From: Novosphingobium clariflavum
GTDB lineage: Bacteria; Pseudomonadota; Alphaproteobacteria; Sphingomonadales; Sphingomonadaceae
Reading direction: 5' to 3'
Assembly: GCF_026420865.1 (NCBI RefSeq)
Contig: NZ_JAPCWC010000017.1
Location: 1-64,000, forward strand
DNA: 64,000 nt
Shown here: piece after piece, positions 25,800 through 35,435 of the stretch
Layout of the letters: every line of letters starts with the position of its first letter
Numbering within the stretch: the stretch's first letter is position 1
The notes under the pieces: generated by a model
The model's database searches: none
What the model was told of the DNA's origin: nothing
What the model saw: the letters and a program-made list of their open reading frames with translations, nothing else
Made by a program: the position numbers and the translations under genes

Positions 25800-26001
25800 A
25801 TTGTCCGAAATCTTCCGCCTTGGTCCCCTCCTCTGTCAGGACCTGTTCCAGCTTGAATTCCTGACGATACAGGTACCGCTCCGCCATCAAGGCTGCTACC
25901 GTCCAGTTGGGGAAACATGAGGGGGAGGATGCCCGAGTGACAGGGAACCTCTGGCAGTTGTCGGAAGGCGTACGTGGCGTGACCTTGCTGGCCTCCCTTT
26001 C

Positions 26002-29000
26002 ATGAGTCTCATTGCCTGCATATCGATTGCCCTGGCACTGATCGTGCTGCTCTTTACGGTTGCCGCCTTTGTCGAACGGCGCGGCGGTGCTGTTCGGCGA
26101 TGGCCCGCCTTGCGCCACGGTGCCTATACGCTGGCTCTGGGTGTCTATTGCACCAGTTGGACGTTCTATGGCGCCGTCGGTAGCGCGGTGCGGGGCGGAT
26201 GGGGCTATTTGCCCATCTATCTCGGTCCCTTGCTCCTGCTGCTTTTTGCGCCTCGGTTCCTCAAACGTCTTGCCGCAGCGGTAGCCGAGGAGCGCGCGAC
26301 CACGGTATCCGACTTCATCGCGGCGCGCTTCGGTCACGACAGCGGGGTGGCGCGACTGGTCACGTTGATCGCTTTGCTCGGGTCGATTCCCTATCTAGCC
26401 TTGCAACTCCGCTCCATCGGCAGCGCCCTTTCGATCGTCTCCGGTCATGACGTCATGACGCCGGCCATGGTGACAGGTGCGGCGCTTCTCGTGCTATTTG
26501 CCGTCTTGTTCGGGGCGAGGCGCTTCGAACTTGCGGGGCGAAGCGAAGGGCTGCTCTACGCGATCGGCGTCGATTCCGTGATCAAGCTGGGCGCCCTCCT
26601 GCTTGTCGCGGGAATGGCGGCATGGTTGGTCTTTTCAGCGCCGCCGGAATGGATGACGCTGGGCCTGGTACGGTTTGGCGCAGCATTCTCTCCGCGCGGG
26701 ATCGATCTCGAATTCGCGGTCATCCTGCTTATCTCGATCTTTGCCGTCGTCGCGCTCCCGCGCCAGTTCTACATGGGGCTGGTCGAAGCGCAAAAATCCG
26801 ACGATCTCGTGCGCGCCAGGTTCGGATTGGCCGCCTATATCCTGGTCATGGCACTGATGGCCTTGCCCATTGCGCTGGCAGGCCTTTCGCTCCTGCCGCC
26901 AGCGACGCGACCGGACCTGTTCGTGCTGCAACTGCCCGCCGTGGCCGGTTCGCAGCTGGTGCTCGCAGCCGCCCTGCTCGGCGGCATCGGCGCCGCCGCT
27001 TCGATGGCGGTAGTCGACAGCACGGCACTGGCGACAATGGTCTCCAACGACCTGTTTGCCGGAGCCGTGCTGCGCCATCCTTCGGCAGCCGCGGGCGCGA
27101 TCGGCGAGCGCATGCTGGTGCTGCGCCGCCTCTCGATCGCCGGGATCATGCTGCTCGCGCTCGCCTTTGCCCTGCTGATCGGCCGAGAGCAGTCGCTGGC
27201 GTCGATGGGGCTCGTCGCCTTTGCCGCCATGGCCCAGTTCACTCCGCACTTGCTGCTGGCCACGACCGGACGGGGCCGCGACCCGCTGGCCGCCCGCGCC
27301 AGCCTTGTCACCGGCCTGACGTTCTGGTGCTACACCCTCGCCCTGCCCCCGATCCTCCCGCCCGAGTGGCTAGCAATGCTGCAAGGGACCGTGCTTGATC
27401 CCATGCGCCTGTTCGGGCTCGGGCAGGCCAGCCCATTGGTCCACGGCGTGACATGGAGCCTTGGCGCCAATTTGCTGGTCCACGCAGCCATTGCCGCACG
27501 CAAGATGCCGGGGCCGGCGCTGCCACGCCTCTTTGCCGTGCAGCGCCGGGTTTCCAACCTTGGCGAACTCTCCCAACTGGTCGCCGGCTTCGTGGGCGAG
27601 GATCGCGCGCTGAGGGAGTTCCCGCAGACACTGCACGCAGCGCCGGTGACCCAGAGTGCTGCGCGGCAAGCCCAAGACCTGATCGCCGGGGTTGTCGGGG
27701 CCTCGTCCGCCCGCGCGCTCATGGCATCGGCCCTGGCGAGCGGGCATATGGCGCTCGACGATGTTACCCGCTTGCTCGATCAGGGCGGCCGATCTCTGCG
27801 GTTTTCCCGCCAGCTCCTCGCATCGACGTTCGAGAACATCGACGCAGGGATCAGCGTAGTCGATGCCGAACTGAACCTGATCGCCTGGAACGCCCGCTAC
27901 GAGGAGTTCTTCGATTATCCCGCCGACCTCCTGCGCGTCGGCGCCCCGATCGAGGCCTTGATCCGCCACAATGCCCAGCGAGGTGATTTCGGCACCGAGG
28001 ATATCGAGATGAAGATCGCACGCCGTCTGGATCACCTGCGGGCGGGCAGCATCCACAGCTTCGAACGGCGCCGCAACGACGGCCGTGTCATCAAGACCGT
28101 GGGCGGGCCGATGCCGGGCGGCGGCTATGTCATGTCTTTCACCGACATGACCGAGGAAGCGCGGGTGCGAGATGAACTCGAACGCACGCTGGAGGACCTG
28201 GAACATCGGGTCGAGGATCGCACCCGCGAACTGACCGAAGCAAACCGCCTGCTCGCCCGCGCGACGCAGGACAAGACGCGATTTCTTGCCGCTGCCAGCC
28301 ACGACCTTCTGCAGCCCCTCCACGCCGCCCGGCTGTTCACCGCTGCACTCGGCCGCTCGGCGCAGGAGGGGGAGAAGCCTCTGGTGATGCGGGTGGACAA
28401 TGCCATCATTGCCGCCGAGGAACTGCTGCGCGCACTACTGGACATCTCACGCCTTGATGCAGGCGGTGTCACGCCTAGCCCCGAACCCGTCGACCTGAGC
28501 GCGTTTCTTACCGACATGGCCGAGAGTTTTCGTCCAATGGCGGACGCCAAGGGGCTGCATCTGAAGATCGGTCCGCTTTCCGGCCATGTCGAGACCGACC
28601 CCGGGCTGCTGCGCTCGGTTATGCAGAACTTCCTTTCGAACGCGCTGCGCTACACCCGGCATGGCGGCGTGCTGGTCGGCGTGCGGCGACGGGGGGACTG
28701 GCTGCGCATTGACGTGATCGACACCGGCGTTGGCATACCCGAGGCCCAGCGCGATGCCGTGTTCAGCGAATTCACCCGCTTGGGCACGGTGGATACGGAA
28801 GGGCACGGCCTGGGACTTGCTCTGGTGGACAGGATCGTGCGCCTGCTTGGAGCACAGATCGAGGTCGCCTCTCATGAAGGGCGCGGCAGCCGCTTCAGCC
28901 TTCTTCTGCCTGCCATGGCCAGCGCGCCAGTGGCAAACCCCACATTCGAAGTGCAACATGCAGCGAGTATCATTCCCGCCCATCGGCTTTCGGTGCTCAT

Positions 29001-29361
29001 CGTCGACAACGAACCGCTGATCGTCGAGGCGACCTCGGCGCTGGTAGCGCATCTCGGGCACGCGGCTTTCGGCGCATCGAACATCGCCGACGCACAGGCC
29101 GTGGCGGAGCGGATCGATGTCGTGCTGGCAGACTACCGGCTCGATCGCGGGGAAGACGGCCTCACGCTGATCGCCCGCCTGCGCAGCCATCGGCCGGACC
29201 TCCCTGCGGCCATCCTGACGGCAGAGACATTCCCGGAACTGAGGATGAAGGCCGATGCCCTGGGCGTGCCGGTCTATGCCAAGCCCGTCGACCCGGCACG
29301 GATCGAAGCCTTCCTGGCGGGCATCACCCCGGGGTCAGTGCTGGAGATGAAGGCCCAGTGA
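26002..29361 (+). CDS. crbS: Hybrid histidine kinase with N-terminal sodium:solute symporter domain (CrbS type)
   Basis: This 1119-residue sensor has an SSSF-type domain (about residues 1-500, about 13 membrane helices) that may sense or carry a small solute. A PAS-type domain follows (about 610-720), then HisKA with phospho-acceptor His767 (SHDLLQPLHAARLF), HATPase (NFLSNALRY, DTGVGIP, GHGLGLAL) and a C-terminal receiver with Asp1044. The architecture and the adjacent LuxR regulator and acs match the CrbS/CrbR system known to activate acetyl-CoA synthetase in Vibrio and Pseudomonas. Its 3' end overlaps the convergent regulator gene by 27 bases. No strong ribosome site precedes ATG 26002. Confidence 0.9.
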   Translation: MSLIACISIALALIVLLFTVAAFVERRGGAVRRWPALRHGAYTLALGVYCTSWTFYGAVGSAVRGGWGYLPIYLGPLLLLLFAPRFLKRLAAAVAEERATTVSDFIAARFGHDSGVARLVTLIALLGSIPYLALQLRSIGSALSIVSGHDVMTPAMVTGAALLVLFAVLFGARRFELAGRSEGLLYAIGVDSVIKLGALLLVAGMAAWLVFSAPPEWMTLGLVRFGAAFSPRGIDLEFAVILLISIFAVVALPRQFYMGLVEAQKSDDLVRARFGLAAYILVMALMALPIALAGLSLLPPATRPDLFVLQLPAVAGSQLVLAAALLGGIGAAASMAVVDSTALATMVSNDLFAGAVLRHPSAAAGAIGERMLVLRRLSIAGIMLLALAFALLIGREQSLASMGLVAFAAMAQFTPHLLLATTGRGRDPLAARASLVTGLTFWCYTLALPPILPPEWLAMLQGTVLDPMRLFGLGQASPLVHGVTWSLGANLLVHAAIAARKMPGPALPRLFAVQRRVSNLGELSQLVAGFVGEDRALREFPQTLHAAPVTQSAARQAQDLIAGVVGASSARALMASALASGHMALDDVTRLLDQGGRSLRFSRQLLASTFENIDAGISVVDAELNLIAWNARYEEFFDYPADLLRVGAPIEALIRHNAQRGDFGTEDIEMKIARRLDHLRAGSIHSFERRRNDGRVIKTVGGPMPGGGYVMSFTDMTEEARVRDELERTLEDLEHRVEDRTRELTEANRLLARATQDKTRFLAAASHDLLQPLHAARLFTAALGRSAQEGEKPLVMRVDNAIIAAEELLRALLDISRLDAGGVTPSPEPVDLSAFLTDMAESFRPMADAKGLHLKIGPLSGHVETDPGLLRSVMQNFLSNALRYTRHGGVLVGVRRRGDWLRIDVIDTGVGIPEAQRDAVFSEFTRLGTVDTEGHGLGLALVDRIVRLLGAQIEVASHEGRGSRFSLLLPAMASAPVANPTFEVQHAASIIPAHRLSVLIVDNEPLIVEATSALVAHLGHAAFGASNIADAQAVAERIDVVLADYRLDRGEDGLTLIARLRSHRPDLPAAILTAETFPELRMKADALGVPVYAKPVDPARIEAFLAGITPGSVLEMKAQ

Positions 29362-29964
29362 GCGGGCAACAAGCGCTGCCTGCGTGCGATTTCGCACATC
29401 CAGCTTTTTCATCACCGCCGTCATGTGCGCCTTCACGGTCGCCTCGCTGATGCCGAGCGTATAGGCGATCTGCTTGTTGAGCTGCCCGTCGAGCACGGCC
29501 AGCAGGACCTTGAGCTGCATCGGCGTCAGATTGGCAACCTCGTGCCGGATCGGATCGAGTTCGGCGTCTGCCGTCTTCGGCGCCGTGGGCGATCGCCCAC
29601 CCAGCGCGGTGGCGACGGCGGCTTCGATGGCCGAAAGATCACTGTCCTTGCGCAGGAAACCGATGGCGCCGAACGCGCGCGCTTCGTCAGCGGCGGAGGC
29701 CCCCTCGGCGCTGGATACGACCAGAATCGGCACCTCGGGGCGCTCGGCATGGATAAGGGCAATGCCGGAAAAGCCCACGGCCCCCGGCATCTTGAGGTCG
29801 AGCAACACTAGCGCCAGCCCCTCTCGCTCCGACGCCAGGCGGGCCGCTTCTGCAAGGGTCCCGGCTTCCACCACCATGGCATCGGGCGCCACCTGCCCCA
29901 CCGCCAGAGCAAGGGCCTGGCGGTAGAGCGGATGATCGTCGGCGATGAGTACGGTGCGGGTCAT
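29335..29964 (-). CDS. crbR: LuxR-family response regulator (CrbR type)
   Basis: This 209-residue protein has an N-terminal receiver with phospho-acceptor Asp56 (ALVLLDLKMPG) and acidic pair ADD at 8-10. A C-terminal LuxR HTH follows (LTPMQLKVLLAVLDGQLNKQ, then ISEATVKAHMTAVMKKLDV). It is the likely partner of the facing hybrid kinase and, by homology of arrangement, an activator of acs. It begins 45 bases after the acs stop on the same strand, so it is probably cotranscribed with its own target, a positive-feedback layout. Confidence 0.9.
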   Translation of the reverse strand: MTRTVLIADDHPLYRQALALAVGQVAPDAMVVEAGTLAEAARLASEREGLALVLLDLKMPGAVGFSGIALIHAERPEVPILVVSSAEGASAADEARAFGAIGFLRKDSDLSAIEAAVATALGGRSPTAPKTADAELDPIRHEVANLTPMQLKVLLAVLDGQLNKQIAYTLGISEATVKAHMTAVMKKLDVRNRTQAALVARSLGLHLQH

Positions 29965-30009
29965 GTCACCGCAATATCACGGCTTTCGAAGGGCGCCAGC
30001 CCGCACGGC

Positions 30010-31959
30010 TCACGCCGTTGCAGGCTGGGGACGATTGGCGATCAGGTTGTCGACCACCGAAGGATCGGCCAGGGTCGACGTATCGCCAAGGTTGGAGAAG
30101 TCGTTCTCGCCGATCTTGCGCAGGATCCGGCGCATGATCTTGCCCGAACGGGTCTTGGGCAGGCCCGGCGCGAACTGGATGACGTCGGGCGTCGCGATCG
30201 GGCCGATCTCGTGGCGAACCCACTGGACCAGTTCCTTGCGCAGGGCTTCGTCCGGTTCGATCTCGGCGTTGCAGGTGACAAAGGCGTAGATGCCCTGCCC
30301 CTTGATCTCGTGCGGCATGCCGACGACGGCGGCCTCGGCCACGGCATGATGGGCGACCAGCGCGGATTCGATCTCGGCCGTACCCATGCGGTGACCCGAG
30401 ACGTTGATGACGTCATCGATGCGGCCGGTGATCCAGTAGTACCCATCCTCGTCGCGGCGACAGCCGTCGCCAGTGAAGTAGTACCCCGCGAAGGTCGAGA
30501 AATAGGTCTGGAAGAAGCGTTCGTGATCGCCCCAGACGGTCCGCATCTGTCCCGGCCAGCTGTCCGCGATCACCAGGCAGCCGTCGGTTGCCCCTTCAAG
30601 CACGCCGCCCTCGTTGTCGAGCAGCATCGGCTTCACGCCAAACATCGGCTTGCTGGCCGATCCGGGCTTGAGCGCCGTGGCACCGGGCAGCGGGGTGATC
30701 ATGGCGCCGCCGGTCTCGGTCTGCCACCACGTGTCGACGATCGGGCAGCGCCCTTCGCCGACGACCTCGTGATACCAGGACCAGGCTTCGGGATTGATCG
30801 GCTCACCGACCGACCCCAGGAGGCGCAGGCTCTTGCGGCTGGTCTTCTTCACGAAATCGTCGCCTTCGCGCATCAGCGCGCGCAGGGCCGTGGGCGCGCC
30901 GTAGAAGATCTCGACCTGGAACTTGTCGACCACCTGCCAGAAGCGGCTGGCGTCGGGGAAGTTGGGCACCCCCTCAAACATCACCGTGGTCGCCCCGTTC
31001 ATCAGCGGGCCGTAGACAACGTAGGAATGTCCGGTCACCCAGCCGATATCGGCAGCGCACCAGTAGATCTGGCCGGGGCGATAGTCGAAGACGTATTCGT
31101 GCGTCATCGAGGCCCATACCGCATAGCCGCCGGTGGTGTGGAGCACGCCCTTGGGCTTGCCGGTGGAGCCCGAGGTATAGAGGATGAACAGCGGGTCTTC
31201 CGCACGCATTTCCTCGGGCGGGCAATCGGCAGGCTGGGCGGCGACGGCCGAAGCCCAGTCGATGTCGCGGCCTTCCGCCATCGGCACGCCGGCGCCGGTG
31301 TGGCTGAGCACGATCACGCTGTCGACGCCCGGGCAAGCCTTGAGCGCCTCGTCGACATTGGCCTTGAGCGGCACCTTCTTGCCGCCGCGCAGACCTTCGT
31401 CGCTGGTGAGGACAATCCGGCTGTCGCAGTCCTGGATGCGGCCGGCCAGCGCGTCGGGTGAGAAGCCGGCAAAGACGATCGAATGGATCGCACCGATGCG
31501 CGCACAGGCCAGCATGGCGACCGCGGCTTCGGGTACCATCGGCAGATAGATGGTGACACGCTCGCCCCGCTTGACGCCGCGGGCCTTCAGAAGATTGGCG
31601 AAGCGGCAGACCGCCTCGTGCAGTTCGCGATAGGTGATCCGGCGTTCCGGGTTCTTCGGATCATCCGGTTCCCACAGGATGGCGATGGCATCGCCGCGCT
31701 CGGCCAGATGGCGATCGAGGCAATTGGCGGAGAGATTGAGCGTGCCGTCGGTGAACCACGAGATGCCGAAATCCGCCTCATGGAAGCTGGTCTGCTTGAC
31801 CACGCTGAACGGCTTGATCCAGTCGATCCGCTGCCCTTCCTCACGCCAGAACCCATCGGGATCGGCGATCGAACGCTCGTACATCTGCTGGTAGCGGGCC
31901 TCGTCGATCAGGGCGTTCTGGGCCCATTCTGCAGGCACGGGATAGATGGCCTCGGCCAT
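30010..31959 (-). CDS. acs: Acetyl-coenzyme A synthetase
   Basis: This 649-residue AMP-forming ligase converts acetate, ATP and CoA to acetyl-CoA through acetyl-AMP. Motifs include the P-loop-like YTSGSTGKPKG, WWQTETGG and YFTGDGCRRDEDGYYWITGR. Lys607 in PKTRSGKIMRR is the residue whose acetylation inactivates Acs in other bacteria. ATG 31959 is preceded by GAGAAGGA. The divergent 212-base spacer to the porin gene should hold promoters in both directions. The downstream gene is the crbR-like regulator. Confidence 0.97.
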   Translation of the reverse strand: MAEAIYPVPAEWAQNALIDEARYQQMYERSIADPDGFWREEGQRIDWIKPFSVVKQTSFHEADFGISWFTDGTLNLSANCLDRHLAERGDAIAILWEPDDPKNPERRITYRELHEAVCRFANLLKARGVKRGERVTIYLPMVPEAAVAMLACARIGAIHSIVFAGFSPDALAGRIQDCDSRIVLTSDEGLRGGKKVPLKANVDEALKACPGVDSVIVLSHTGAGVPMAEGRDIDWASAVAAQPADCPPEEMRAEDPLFILYTSGSTGKPKGVLHTTGGYAVWASMTHEYVFDYRPGQIYWCAADIGWVTGHSYVVYGPLMNGATTVMFEGVPNFPDASRFWQVVDKFQVEIFYGAPTALRALMREGDDFVKKTSRKSLRLLGSVGEPINPEAWSWYHEVVGEGRCPIVDTWWQTETGGAMITPLPGATALKPGSASKPMFGVKPMLLDNEGGVLEGATDGCLVIADSWPGQMRTVWGDHERFFQTYFSTFAGYYFTGDGCRRDEDGYYWITGRIDDVINVSGHRMGTAEIESALVAHHAVAEAAVVGMPHEIKGQGIYAFVTCNAEIEPDEALRKELVQWVRHEIGPIATPDVIQFAPGLPKTRSGKIMRRILRKIGENDFSNLGDTSTLADPSVVDNLIANRPQPATA

Positions 31960-32171
31960 GATTCCTTCTCCTCTCCACGGGACTGTATCCGGCAATCCCG
32001 GCTTTGCACCAGCCCTTAGCACGTGGGCCTGTCCGCATCGACATTAGACAATGGTCGAAGCTCTTCCACCTTGGTCTGGATGGCCCGTGCATGCCTGCTG
32101 GCGGATGGTGTCCCGGTACCGAGACGGATCCCATGCGAGGCGCCGCCGGTCCGGAATGGAGAGGGACAACG

Positions 32172-33620
32172 ATGCACGAGCGAATCCGATCGCTGGCGTG
32201 TGCGCTGATGGCGGCAAGCTGCCCGATCGCACCGCAGGCGGCCCACGCAGCCACCGCACGCGAGGAGCAACTCGAGGCGCGCCTGGAAAAGCTGGAGACG
32301 GAAATGGCACAGCTTCGTTCAGACCTCACCCAGGCCCGCCAGCAGCAGGTCCGCGATGCTGCTGCCGCGCAAGGCGCGATCGCCGCCGCCAATGCCCGCA
32401 GCGAGGCTGCCGCCACCCGGATCGCGGCAGTCGAGGCCAAGGCGTCAGGCCCGGCAACGGCAGCAGCGACCGTTCCGGCCGCGCCACCCGCCGACGGGTT
32501 CCGCTCGGGGAATTCCGCGATCAACATCGGCGGCTACATCAAGCTGGTTGCCACTTCGAGCCACTTCAGCGACGGCAAGGTCGCCACCAACACCTTCGGG
32601 CGCGACTTCTACCTGCCCCAGGCGATCCCGACCGGCAGCGGCCAGAGCACCGACGCCACCGACTTCAACGCCAAGCAGTCGCGCCTCTGGGTCGACGTCA
32701 ACACCCGGCTGGGCGACCATGCGCTCAAGGCCTATGTCGAGGCGGACTTCCAGACCTCGCCCGGCATTCAGGCCTCCAAGCGCACGACCAACGGCTATAA
32801 CTTCACCCTGCGCCGCGCCTACATGCAGTTCGACCGCTGGCTGATCGGACAGGAGTGGACGACCTTCCAGTACGTGCCGGCCCTGCCCGAATCGACCGAC
32901 TTCGTAGGCGTTACCGAAGGCACCGTGTTCGCGCGCCAGCCGCTGATCCGCTACAGCCTGCCGATCGGCAAGCAGGCCACGCTGCATCTGGCGATGGAGC
33001 AGCCGGAAACGGGTACGGTCGACACCGGCTCGCCGACGATCATCGAGAACGGTGACGAGCGCATTCCCGACTTTGTCGCCCGTCTAGCCTTGAAGGGCGG
33101 GATCGGCGAGCTTTCGCTGGCGGGCCTCGCCCGGCAGGTTCGCGTGCAGAACGGCGGAAGGGACGCGAGCACCACTGGACTTGGCGTCAGTGCTGCCGGC
33201 AAGCTCTGGCTCAACCGCAGCAAGACCAGTGACCTTCGCGCCATGGTCACATACGGGCACAACATAAGCCGCTACCTCGGCCTCAATTTCGCGCCGGACG
33301 CGGTCTATTCGCCTGCGACCAACTCGCTCGAAAGCGTGGACGCCATGGCCGCCTTTGCCGCGCTGCACATCGCACTCGGCACCAACTGGCGCGCCAACGT
33401 GATGGGCAGCTGGCAGCGGGTCTACTACTCCCGCGACCTTGCCTATGCCGATATCGCCACCTTCAACCGTCAGGCATGGAGCGGGGCGGTCAACCTGTTC
33501 TACTCGCCCTACCGCAACATCGATCTCGGCATCGAGTACCGCCACGGTGAGCGCGATCTGGTCGACGGCGACAACGGCAATCTCGACCGTCTCGAATTTG
33601 CCGCTAAGTATAGTTTCTGA
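32172..33620 (+). CDS. DcaP-like outer-membrane porin
   Basis: This 482-residue porin has a signal peptide (to about residue 27, APQAAHAA). A coiled-coil stalk follows (about 30-95: EEQLEARLEKLETEMAQLRS and Ala-rich continuation), then a beta-barrel beginning NIGGYIKL and ending in the outer-membrane insertion signal AAKYSF. DcaP of Acinetobacter is a trimeric channel for dicarboxylates and other acids. Divergence from acs and the permease 53 bases downstream suggest entry of acetate or related carboxylates. ATG 32172 has GAGGGA upstream. Confidence 0.87.
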   Translation: MHERIRSLACALMAASCPIAPQAAHAATAREEQLEARLEKLETEMAQLRSDLTQARQQQVRDAAAAQGAIAAANARSEAAATRIAAVEAKASGPATAAATVPAAPPADGFRSGNSAINIGGYIKLVATSSHFSDGKVATNTFGRDFYLPQAIPTGSGQSTDATDFNAKQSRLWVDVNTRLGDHALKAYVEADFQTSPGIQASKRTTNGYNFTLRRAYMQFDRWLIGQEWTTFQYVPALPESTDFVGVTEGTVFARQPLIRYSLPIGKQATLHLAMEQPETGTVDTGSPTIIENGDERIPDFVARLALKGGIGELSLAGLARQVRVQNGGRDASTTGLGVSAAGKLWLNRSKTSDLRAMVTYGHNISRYLGLNFAPDAVYSPATNSLESVDAMAAFAALHIALGTNWRANVMGSWQRVYYSRDLAYADIATFNRQAWSGAVNLFYSPYRNIDLGIEYRHGERDLVDGDNGNLDRLEFAAKYSF

Positions 33621-33673
33621 AGAAAAATCCCGCGGAAGTACAACACTCTGGGGGCACAATAAGGGAGAGTGCA

Positions 33674-35341
33674 ATGGCATCGACATATGACGCCTTGCCG
33701 AAGCATCATCAGGCGACGCAGAGCGAAAAGCTCGTCATCACCGCCTCATCGCTCGGCACCGTTTTCGAGTGGTACGATTTCTACCTTTACGGCCTGCTGG
33801 CGACATTCATTTCGAAGGTCTTCTTTGCGGGCGTGAACGAGACGACCGGCTTCATCCTCGCGCTCGGCGCCTTTGCCGCGGGCTTCGCGGTGCGACCGTT
33901 CGGCGCACTGGTGTTCGGACGCATCGGTGATCTGGTCGGGCGCAAGAACACCTTTCTTGTCACCATGGGCCTGATGGGCGCCTCCACTTTCGCGGTCGGC
34001 CTGCTGCCCGGGTACGAGACGATCGGCGTCGCCTCGCCGATCATCCTGGTGGGCCTGCGCATCGTCCAGGGACTTGCCCTCGGCGGTGAATATGGCGGTG
34101 CGGCGACTTACGTTGCCGAACATGCGCCCAACAACAAGCGCGGGCTCTACACCAGCTTCATCCAGATCACCGCGACTTTCGGGCTCTTTGCGGCGCTGCT
34201 GGTTGTACTCGGCTTCCGCACCGCGATGGGCGAGGACACCTTCTCTGGCTGGGGCTGGCGCCTGCCGTTCCTCGTCTCGTCGATCCTGCTGGGCGTCTCG
34301 ATGTGGATCCGCCTCCAGCTCAACGAGAGCCCTGTCTACCAGAAGATGAAGGACGAAGGCACAACCTCGAAGGCCCCGCTGACCGAAGCCTTCGGCCAGT
34401 GGAGCAACCTCAAGTTCGTGCTGATCGCCCTGTTCGGTGCCGTCGCCGGGCAGGCGGTGGTCTGGTACGCGGGCCAGTTCTACGCGATGTTCTATCTCGA
34501 GAAGATCCTCAAGGTGGACGGCGCCACGACCAATACGCTGATCGCCATTGCCCTGGCGCTGGGCACGCCGTTCTTCGTGTTCTTCGGCTGGCTGTCCGAC
34601 CGCATCGGCCGCAAGTACATCATCCTCGGCGGCTGCGCGCTGGCGGCAGTGACCTATTTCCCCGCTTTCCACGCGCTTTCGGACGCCGCCAACCCCGCAC
34701 TTGCCCGGGCTACCGCGACCTTCCCGGTCATCGTCCACGCCAATCCCGGCGAATGCTCGTTCCAGTTCGACCCCGTGGGCAAGAACAAGTTCGACGCGTC
34801 GAGCTGCGACATCGCCAAGGCCTTCCTCGCCAAGAGCGGCATCAACTACAGCAATGTCGAAGTGCCGGCAGGCACGATCGCCTCGGTCTCGGTCGGCGGC
34901 AGGACGCTGGCCGCCCCCAACCCTGCACTGGTGTCGGACAAGGATCGTGCCGCCGCCATCACCGCCTACCAGGACGAAGTGAAGGCAGCCCTTACCGAGG
35001 CGGGCTACCCGGCGAAGGCCGATCCCGAGGCGATGGACAAGGTCACCGTCGTCGCCGTGCTGTTCTATCTCGTGGTGCTCGTGACCATGGTCTACGGTCC
35101 GATCGCAGCGATGCTGGTGGAACTGTTCCCGAGCCGGATCCGCTACACCTCGATGTCGCTGCCCTATCACCTCGGCAACGGCTGGTTCGGCGGCTTCCTG
35201 CCCACCACCGCCTTTGCCATGGTGGCCGCCACCGGCGACATCTATTACGGCCTGTGGTATCCGGTCGTCATCGCCGCGGCCACGGTGGTGATCGGCCTGC
35301 TGTTCCTTCCGGAAACCTTCCGGCGGAACATAGACGCCTGA
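33674..35341 (+). CDS. MHS-family MFS transporter with inserted periplasmic domain
   Basis: This 555-residue metabolite:H+ symporter-type permease carries ASSLGTVFEWYDFYLYG at TM1, GRIGDLVGRK and LALGGEYGGAATYVAEHAP. MHS members carry carboxylates, sugars or osmolytes. About 120 residues are inserted between two late helices (about 345-460), carrying two cysteines (ECSFQF and SSCDIA) and probably facing the periplasm. The same insertion occurs in the permease at 48778-50409. Placement after the porin and opposite acs suggests acetate or another short carboxylate as substrate; this is inference. GGGAG precedes the start. Confidence 0.88.
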   Translation: MASTYDALPKHHQATQSEKLVITASSLGTVFEWYDFYLYGLLATFISKVFFAGVNETTGFILALGAFAAGFAVRPFGALVFGRIGDLVGRKNTFLVTMGLMGASTFAVGLLPGYETIGVASPIILVGLRIVQGLALGGEYGGAATYVAEHAPNNKRGLYTSFIQITATFGLFAALLVVLGFRTAMGEDTFSGWGWRLPFLVSSILLGVSMWIRLQLNESPVYQKMKDEGTTSKAPLTEAFGQWSNLKFVLIALFGAVAGQAVVWYAGQFYAMFYLEKILKVDGATTNTLIAIALALGTPFFVFFGWLSDRIGRKYIILGGCALAAVTYFPAFHALSDAANPALARATATFPVIVHANPGECSFQFDPVGKNKFDASSCDIAKAFLAKSGINYSNVEVPAGTIASVSVGGRTLAAPNPALVSDKDRAAAITAYQDEVKAALTEAGYPAKADPEAMDKVTVVAVLFYLVVLVTMVYGPIAAMLVELFPSRIRYTSMSLPYHLGNGWFGGFLPTTAFAMVAATGDIYYGLWYPVVIAAATVVIGLLFLPETFRRNIDA

Positions 35342-35342
35342 T

Positions 35343-35397
35343 CCGCCGTCAAAAGGCCCGTATCCTGATCTCGATCAAGGTGCGGGCCCTTGCGGCG
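35343..35397. terminator. Stem-loop after the MHS permease gene
   Basis: A long imperfect hairpin lies 2 bases after the stop. It has an outer stem of 5 bp, a middle GC stem with one bulge and an inner 6-bp stem. Only a short T-tract follows, so termination is likely but not certain. Confidence 0.45.
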
Positions 35398-35435
35398 GTA
35401 TAAGGAACCCACACTTCTCGAGTGGAGTCTCGTCC

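Noticed and set aside
25666..26337. 223-residue minus-strand open frame over the IS remnant and the kinase start
   Set aside because: It crosses the kinase N-terminus in antisense and the IS fragment in a wrong frame; no coherent protein results.
33746..35170. 474-residue minus-strand open frame
   Set aside because: It is antisense to the MHS permease; composition is His/Arg/Glu-rich without any recognisable motif.
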